This document shows, one piece after another, positions 58,063-64,000 of a stretch of 64,000 nt of DNA (position 1 is the stretch's first letter; each line of letters begins with the position of its first letter). The notes below the pieces were generated by a model. It worked only from the letters and a program-made list of their open reading frames with translations, was not told the origin of the DNA and made no database searches. Where the stretch lies: NCBI GenBank assembly GCA_028554755.1, contig JAPTOF010000015.1:10396501-10460500 (forward strand). Reading direction: 5' to 3'. Source of the stretch: Cordia subcordata (lineage: Eukaryota; Streptophyta; Magnoliopsida; Boraginales; Cordiaceae). The translations under genes were made by a program, and so were the position numbers.

Positions 58063-59040
58063 ATTGTTATTATAACTTTTGTTGGTATTCTTAATATTTT
58101 GCTAATCAATAAAACATTTAGTAATCTAATTTTGATTAATTGGATGAAAAGTTACCATGCAAACTCAAAAAATCATGTTAAATATGATTATGATGGAATT
58201 CTAATGACTACTTGTTGCTCTATTAGTTGGTAGGATAAGAAAGCTTTGTAAGGATAACATTTTCCCTAGTGATGCGTAATTCACTCTATATCCCTCCACA
58301 ATTTCATCCCTAATGGAGAACAGCCAACGTAATTGAGTTGAAACGAAGAGCACATAAATGCTATGTTATTATATTAGCTTTCTTGCTTGATAATATATAT
58401 TACATTTCTTCAAAAATACAAATAAACTTATGTATCAATTGAAAGATATATATTTTTTTTGGTCAAAAGATACAACTTTAATAATCAGACAATGCCCATG
58501 TAGACAAGGCCAACAAACATGGTGGTTAAGGAACCAAAAAGCTGTCTTCTATTAAATTTTTTTGTACCATTGACATATATATATATACACACACACACAT
58601 ATATCTATACATATATATGCATGTATATATATATACTTTTGTGACTTGTGAGTGTAGGTGAACGTATAATCGCAAAAAATTGAAAAAAATGTTAAGGTTG
58701 AATTGAATGGACTATAAACTAGTGACTTTTATAGTGGTTTGATCAGTCATGATTTCAATTTTTTAAGATCGAAATGCACAGCTCGGTTTTCAGTTTAGGA
58801 GTAAACAACCATGGCCAGATCGAACCACTTGCTAAATATTGTATGTATGTATGTATGTGTGTGTATATATACATATATATATATATGTATATGTGTGTGT
58901 GTATGTATGTGTGTATATATACACATATATACATACACGCACCATATTCATATTTTATAATTTATAAAGCATATAGTTAATGGCATACACTTAGCATTTC
59001 TTACTTTAACCAAACTCACATAGCATTACTTCCTTAGTCT
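58063..59040. other. Non-coding gap with TA/CA/TG microsatellites
   Basis: Microsatellites at 58568-58645 and 58838-58940. No gene seen. Confidence 0.5.
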
Positions 59041-59049
59041 CAAATTAGT

Positions 59050-59370
59050 CCCTTCTTTAAGGAAAAAAATAATAAAAATATTAAGACTAGCTACTTTGAG
59101 CAAGTTTGTAAAACATTAAGGACTAATATGATTTTCTTTCAAACAACGGGGACCAGTTTGACCATCTTTATGAAACATTAGGGACTAATATAAATGAATC
59201 TAGACAATAGAGACTAATTTGACTATATTTGTGAAACATTAAAAACTAATTTGGATATTTTGTGAAACATTAAGGACTAAATTGAATATTTTAAAACAAT
59301 AGAGACAAATTTAACAAAATAAGAAAATGGGGACCAATTGTGAAATTTTTCCTTGGAAAGAATATATTCT
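59050..59370. repeat. Degenerate tandem repeat with 'aaacattaaggactaa' core
   Basis: Seven or so units of roughly 35-45 bp. Each contains a version of 'gtgaaacattaaggactaatttga', at about 59108, 59165, 59228, 59260 and following. Confidence 0.7.
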
Positions 59371-59539
59371 TTAAGAAATGCATCATATGTTCTCTTTAGG
59401 TGTATGGCCACATGCTATATCGCTGTTAACTTTTAATAACCTTTCGGCATGCTAACCGAGTAGCAATACTTATTGTTATAATATTAGTTCACCTTGTGTT
59501 GTTTTCTTATTATAGCTTTGCTTGGAAGCTTAATTTGTG

Positions 59540-60720
59540 AAAATCAGAGCTTAGAGAATCATCCTTAGAGCCCCATAGGCCGGACCCATGCACAGATGAT
59601 GAGCTCACACTTAGGCAGTTCTTCCTTCCTAATGTTTTCAAGCCTAATTTGGCTATCAATATTTCGAGGTTGGGGGAAGAAAATTTCGAGATTAAGCCTA
59701 GCATGTTGGCTATTCTCCCTTCCTTTTATAGGAGGAGCAATGAGAGTCCCTTGGACCATATTACCAATTTCATAGAAATGAGTTCCACCCTTCATTTCCC
59801 TAACGTGCTTCAAGAGGTCATCTATCTCAAGTTGTTCCCATTCTCCCTTAAGGATAAGTCTTGGTATCATTTTGTGCCTAATGGCTATATTACATCATAG
59901 GATGAGCTTTAATCTAGGTTCTTTCAAAAATTCTTTCCCATGGCCAAGACGGCCGACCTTAGGGCTTCTATTATAACTTTTTCCCAACATGATCTAGAGT
60001 CCTTTCATAAGGCTTGGGAAAGATTCAATGAGATTCTTAGTCAATACTCGTACCACGAGTATGGTAATCATGACCTACTCCAATATTTCTTTCGAGGTTT
60101 GAATGAACAAAATAGGATGATGTTCAATGTCGCCTCCTGTGACGGATTCTATAATTTGAGAGTGAGTGAGGTGTGAGAGGAAATGGATTTGTTGGCCGAG
60201 AACTCTTTCCAAAATTTGGTTATGGATAGGTCTAGTCAGGGGGTGAATAGAAGAGGTGTTCATGGGGTTGGAGTTTCTTTAGATTTTCTCGCTAAGGTAG
60301 AAGCCCTTATGAACAAGTTAGATCAATTCATACCTTTGATTCTTTCCTCCTAAAGTCGTAGAGCAAGTTCCATAGGTTTGTCCTCCACCCCTTTGGTAGT
60401 TGAAGTATGTGCTTTGTGTTCAGAGTTGACTCAAGAGACTATTGCTTGCCCATTAGCACCCTAGTTTCCCAATTTCATGCAGGAGTAAGTATGTGCTACC
60501 AAGGTTATTCCTATAAGTATAACCTGTACTCTAACATGTACAATCTAGGTTGGAGGAACAACCCTAAATTTTCTTAAAGACAAGGTCAGCATGAGTCTTA
60601 TTCCCATTCCCAGGTCCCACTCTAACAAGGACCCTGTTCGACTAACCCCCCAGGGTTTTACCATGCTGCTCAAGGGAGGCTCCTTAGTGTTCCAGTTTTC
60701 TTTTAGGCACCTTTTAGGAC
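59540..60720 (+). pseudogene. Ty3/gypsy Gag fragment, Athila-like
   Basis: Plus-strand frames give the Gag sequence. Frame 59649-59900 has NISRLGEENFEIKPSMLAIL and SPLDHITNFIEMSSTLHFPN. Frame 59940-60176 has MAKTADLRASIITFSQHDLE and ERFNEILSQYSYH. Then come EEMDLLAENSFQNLV, KVEALMNKLDQFIP, and a knuckle-like CALCSELTQETIACP (about 60415-60455) in which the His is not kept. GWRNNPKFS and PPGFYHAA near 60550-60660 match the tail of this Gag type. At least five stops are present. Downstream pol is absent. An LTR end of the solo-LTR family follows at 60765. Confidence 0.82.
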
Positions 60721-60764
60721 GCACACGTATAGGATCCTTTCCACAAATTAGCCTTCCTGTGGTT

Positions 60765-60832
60765 TGACACCCGTTCTTGCACACATTGTATTGCACCGAT
60801 CCTTGCACTTGCAGGTCTTTAGGGCATAGACC
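60765..60832 (+). repeat. LTR end remnant of the solo-LTR family
   Basis: 'cttgcacacattgtattgcaccgatccttgcacttgcagg' is the reverse complement of the first about 80 bases of the LTR at 20747, with substitutions. Orientation agrees with the plus-strand gag just upstream, so it may be the 3' edge of an LTR left after deletion of pol. Confidence 0.55.
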
Positions 60833-60849
60833 GTTAGAGTGACATCAAG

Positions 60850-61095
60850 AGCCTTCTCAATGAACACAGAGCACACCAAATTGATCACAAAAGCTTGGGG
60901 CAGCTCACCATGGTGTTAGTGTGGCATTTGCTGAAGCTTTTTCAAATGTGAATGCTTGAGCTTGCAGCCATGGGCTTTCACGGTAAATTAGCGATGGAAC
61001 TTTCTCGACGAGCACAAAGCATACCAAATTGATCACAAAAGCTTGGGGAAGCTTGTCGTGGTGCCAGTGCGACATTTGGTGGGGCTTTTCCGGAT
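60850..61095. repeat. Diverged tandem duplication
   Basis: The block 'ttctc(a/g)a(t/c)gaacacagagcacaccaaattgatcacaaaagcttgggg' occurs at about 60852 and again at about 60992 (period about 140). Each copy is followed by 'tggtg(t/c)(t/c)agtg(t/c)g(g/a)catttg'. Function unknown. Confidence 0.75.
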
Positions 61096-61640
61096 GTTAA
61101 TGCCTCTAAAATTTGAAAGTAGATGGAAGAGAAGAGAGAAGAAAGAAGAGAGAGAAGAGAGGAAGCGGTGCAGCTGACATGCTTTGCTCTCTTTAGTACT
61201 ATTTTTTTTAATATAGCTATTGATGCTTGATCGCATTAGTTGTATCATAAAGGAGTAGCACACATTTTGTCTGGTGCACCACAATATTTACAATACATAG
61301 TTTTTTATTATTATTTCCTCAGTTGTACTTTTAGAGCAACCTAACAAAAATTACATTACACAAAAAAAAGGCGCTTGCAACTATTTCTTGACAATATGTT
61401 TGTCTCTTTTTTGTTTTCTTTTTTTTTTTGTTGGTTGGTTTTGGCCATCGCGAGTGTTTTTGGTCTTAATTACACATTTTTCTCTCTTCATCTCCACCAA
61501 AATAAGAGGGAACTTACAATATTTAAAAGAGAACCATGTCTTAGTTATCGAGAGCATAAACTTTGATAGCGCAAAACAAAAGGCACCGCAGCTCAATAAT
61601 CTTATCATAATAAGAGCAACAACATGAGCTATCTAGCTAA
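61096..61640. other. Non-coding gap
   Basis: A GA-rich tract at 61128-61170. Overlapping short frames at 61375-61627 have no domain. Confidence 0.4.
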
Positions 61641-61890
61641 TTAACTATAAGTGAGGCAGAGCACCAAGCCATTTTTATCAGAGTGCAAAGTACCACCTCG
61701 TCTTCCTTTGCAAATTTGAATATTCCATGTCTTGCTTGACCACTATCACATTTTTTCGACACCCATTACAATTACAACACGGCAAAAACCTTGTCCCACC
61801 CAGACATCCATGTTCCATTATCCTCGTGACCTTCTCTACTAGACCTATAAACCTTCCTTTGATAAAAAAATTCTGGGTGTGTTAACATGT
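61641..61890 (-). pseudogene. Glutaredoxin-like pseudogene fragment (CxxC-tail plant type)
   Basis: On the minus strand: NFFIKGRFIGLVEKVTRIME, then HGCLGGTRFLPCCNCNGCRK, and after a frameshift DKNGLVLC. This matches the C-terminal half of plant glutaredoxin-domain proteins that carry four CxxC pairs after the GRX fold: the (V/F)KGRxIG loop, a GG-x-RF-x-PC-x2-C block and a CNENGLxxCP end. Here the final block is shortened and out of frame, ending in TAA at 61641. The N-terminal active-site region is missing. It is a fragment, and I assign the family from motif order only. Confidence 0.6.
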
Positions 61891-61894
61891 CATT

Positions 61895-62940
61895 GCTCTC
61901 TTTACCTTTCAACAGAAAAGTTGAAGCAAATATTGAGAAGGAAACAATTTGGTTAAGGTTTGCGCTTGTATAAGGGGAAGGGGAAGAGGTGAATATGGTG
62001 AATTGATTAACTAAAAAGAGAAAAAAAGTATATTTATTTAGCCACTTAATTTCTTAATATTTAGTATTCTAATTTCAACCTGTTAAGACTTTTAACAACT
62101 GTTGATGAAATGACTTGAATCAGACCATTTTAAAAAAATTAATGGTCCTTTTGGAATAGAAAATAATTTGATGACTGAAATAAGACTAATAGAATAGTTT
62201 AGCTATTTCTAAAATAGTTTAAATGGTCCTTTTAGAACAGAAAATAGTTTGATGACCGAAATAAGACTAATGAATAGTTTAGCTACTTCTAAAATAGTTT
62301 ACCCTTTTAAATAAATACCACATATCTTATTCTAAACCCCCTCTCACATCCAACAAAGCATTTAGTCTATATATCCAAAAATAATACCAAAATCTTTTAT
62401 TACTTTTTTATCCATATGAAATTATTTTTTCATTTTACTTTTTCAATTTAAATGTTTGATATTATAGAAAATCTCTTATAAATAATTGAAATTTTTTATT
62501 CAATTATTGAAGTTTTTTCATAAAAACATGATTAATATTCATAACTTACCAAGATACATATATACATATATATATATATATGTATACATATATATATGTA
62601 TGTATTTTATACTCTAATAGAATGAAAAAGTTCACTATTAATAATAAAAAAAGATATAAAAAACATATATTTTTTGGTGCATCGCACAAAATATGCTCTA
62701 GTTGGCCTACATAACTATAATTACTTGATTAATATAAAGTACAATTTATAAGCCTCGTAAGGTCTAAGCCTATGCCCGCCATGTATCACATGCTCACCCT
62801 TCATGAAAAGTTCAAATACAATCATGAAAAAATCAAATTCAACTTTTTTAAAAGAACAAAAATTTAATTTATAAAAAAGAATATCTTTTAAAGAAATAAT
62901 AACAATTATTTTTAAAAAATTAATCCAAACAAACGCAAAA
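61895..62940. other. Non-coding gap with a tandem duplication
   Basis: Positions 62141-62221 and 62222-62301 are two copies of an 80-bp unit ('aatggtcctttt(g/a)ga...aaaatagttta'). A TA-rich microsatellite lies at 62560-62610. No coding sequence is called. Confidence 0.6.
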
Positions 62941-62988
62941 CCTATGCCTGCCACGGTAACTCGCTACGCAATCATCAACTGGTGTCAT

Positions 62989-63000
62989 CGACACGTGTCG
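62989..63000. promoter_or_regulatory. Palindromic G-box CGACACGTGTCG
   Basis: A perfect 12-bp palindrome around CACGTG, the core of plant bZIP/bHLH sites. It lies about 100 bp upstream of a TATA-rich stretch and of the presumed leader at the right edge. The surrounding 62940-63080 is clearly less AT-rich than its neighbours, as in an active promoter. Confidence 0.6.
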
Positions 63001-63084
63001 GTCGTCCTCCAGAAGCTCAGCATACAGAGTCAGCGTGACTCGCTTTGCTTCAATCGCGTCCTTTTCGTTCCTCACTTCAAAACT

Positions 63085-63110
63085 TGTTGCATATAATATA
63101 ATATATAAAC
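63085..63110 (+). promoter_or_regulatory. TATA-like region
   Basis: 'gcatataatataatatataaac' lies between the G-box and the leader with two small uORFs. It is the best TATA candidate for the gene starting here. Confidence 0.45.
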
Positions 63111-63190
63111 AAAAAAAAAATTTAACACACCACGCACACAAAAACAGAAAAAAAAAAAAGAAAAATACAACCCAGAAAAAACTACTGAAA

Positions 63191-63244
63191 ATGAAATTTA
63201 ATTTATTAATCAATATCAACATCAAACTCTTCAACTTTCATTAA
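63191..63244 (+). CDS. Upstream ORF 1, 17 codons
   Basis: ATG at 63191, 17 codons (MKFNLLINININIKLFNFH type, mostly Asn/Ile/Phe), ending in TAA at 63242-63244. Its last base is the first base of the next ATG (TAATG). Whether it is in the transcript depends on the start site, which I place between about 63130 and 63180. I see no sign that the peptide itself matters. Confidence 0.35.
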   Translation: MKFNLLININIKLFNFH

Positions 63245-63273
63245 TGGCGTCCTCGGAAAACCCTAGCGAGTAG
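63244..63273 (+). CDS. Upstream ORF 2, 9 codons (MASSENPSE)
   Basis: ATGGCG start in good plant context (TTAATGGCG), nine codons, then two consecutive TAG stops. Such a strong start followed at once by two stops means either a uORF in the leader of the gene to the right, or a broken first coding exon. It precedes a good splice donor at 63339. Confidence 0.4.
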   Translation: MASSENPSE

Positions 63274-63374
63274 TAGTTTTATACTTCAGCCGCCTTTACT
63301 GTTTGCCGAGAATATTACCACAAAAGGCTTTGCTTATTGTAAGTATTTTCTGAATTCCAATTTATTGCTTTATC

Positions 63375-63405
<31 letters not shown>

Positions 63406-64000
63406 GTATGTTTTGTCTATATATATATGTATATACACTCGCGTACGCACGCAAACACACATATAGATATGTCTTGTTAATATTGATTTCTACATGGTTT
63501 AATTTTAGTTTAGTTTAGTTTTTTCACTTCTTGTTGAATATATTTATATGTATATGTATATGTATGTGTTTTTTTATTTGTTTTTACGGTGAAATAGAAA
63601 AGTGAGTGCTTGGATTAGTCTTAATTTATTTTTGTTTTTTCGGTTTTTATTGTTGTTAATCGACTCCTTTTTTCAGTGTGTTAATAAGAAATTTTGCCTT
63701 ACTTTGCGTTGTTTAGTAAGTAATCTGCTGACTATTATAGGATGTTTAGATTAAGAGTACGAAATGGAATTTTCAAATATTAATTAGTTAGCAAAAAAGG
63801 AACAAAATTGAATCTTTTGTGAAATTAGACAATTGGAAAATGTTGAGGAATGTGTATTGTCTTCTGTATTTAGTTTTGCTTTGGTTGTTTAGGCAGTAGA
63901 AAGGAGATTTAATTTGTTATTGATTCATCTTTAATCTTGGCAGTGAAATTCTGAGCAAGGAATTAATCAGCTTTGGGAATGCATTATTATAATTTGGGAA

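Larger units (their letters stand above)
63150..64000 (+). other. Leader and first intron of a plus-strand gene leaving the window
   Basis: After the uORFs, a donor ATT|GTAAGT occurs at 63339. The sequence becomes T-rich and intron-like, with a TA microsatellite at 63372-63480. An acceptor 'atcttggcag' ends at 63943, so a second exon may begin at 63944. No coding domain is visible before the window ends. The order of G-box, TATA, leader, donor, T-rich intron and acceptor is what supports a gene here. Its product is unknown. Confidence 0.5.

Noticed and set aside
57988..58233. Ile/Val-rich small membrane protein
   Set aside because: It starts in an (ATT)n/(GTT)n microsatellite. The remainder has no support.
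58774..58980. 68-codon ORF
   Set aside because: Most of it is a TATG/TA microsatellite.

Overview
The window looks like nuclear DNA of a flowering plant: AT-rich, short interrupted ORFs, U2-type introns, and remains of angiosperm families (CYP78A P450, PLATZ zinc finger, a CxxC-tail glutaredoxin, an integrated caulimovirid). I cannot name the species, and a eudicot/monocot choice is not safe from these data. I found no tRNA or rRNA gene, no CRISPR array and no complete intact protein-coding gene. Most of the 64 kb is nested, decayed transposable elements, and most domain-bearing reading frames carry stops or frameshifts.

Left part (1-22.8 kb). Positions 1-3.3 kb hold the end of a minus-strand LTR element: internal region with a Gag zinc knuckle, a tRNA-Asp-type primer binding site, then an LTR. 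A Mutator-like element (MULE) spans 5299-13513 with about 92-bp terminal inverted repeats and a 9-bp target duplication (TCTTAGCCA). It carries a mudrA transposase relic (+) and a convergent plant-mobile-domain (PMD) gene relic (-), and a copia-type solo LTR (8655-10169) sits between them. A second MULE transposase (14.5-18.3 kb) is split by a solo LTR (15160-16848, duplication TCTAC) and its catalytic half is inverted. A copia fragment (about 19.7-22.8 kb) is split by another solo LTR of the same family (20747-22344, duplication GTGGT).

Middle (22.8-50 kb). A nearly full-length minus-strand Ty3/gypsy element of the Tat type (about 22.8-34.2 kb) has two LTRs, Gag, protease, RT, two RNase H domains, integrase and an antisense reading-frame relic beside the 3' LTR. 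Next is a CYP78A pseudogene (34763-36433, minus) that keeps its single intron but has lost the haem cysteine. Then come a small MULE-like inverted-repeat element (36955-37878), a TTTGTTCACT-type satellite, a hAT-like MITE, and a caulimovirid insertion (about 45.48-47.33 kb: RNase H end of the polyprotein plus an overlapping second ORF). Two copies of one LTR-like repeat face each other in inverted orientation at 39.93 and 49.23 kb.

Right part (50-64 kb). This holds a PLATZ pseudogene (50.36-50.89 kb), a CACTA terminus (51920), a hAT element with perfect ends (52171-56700, duplication ACTGCAAC) and decayed BED/hAT transposase, a gypsy gag fragment (59.5-60.7 kb), a glutaredoxin pseudogene fragment (61641-61890), and at the right edge what looks like the promoter, leader and first intron of a real plus-strand gene running out of the window.

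The observations I rate highest are a 20-bp hairpin repeated inside one LTR family with covariation in its stem, the MULE carrying a PMD gene, the shared terminal repeats that link a short non-autonomous element to the second MULE, the antisense relic of the Tat element, and the overlapping uORF pair at the right-hand gene start.
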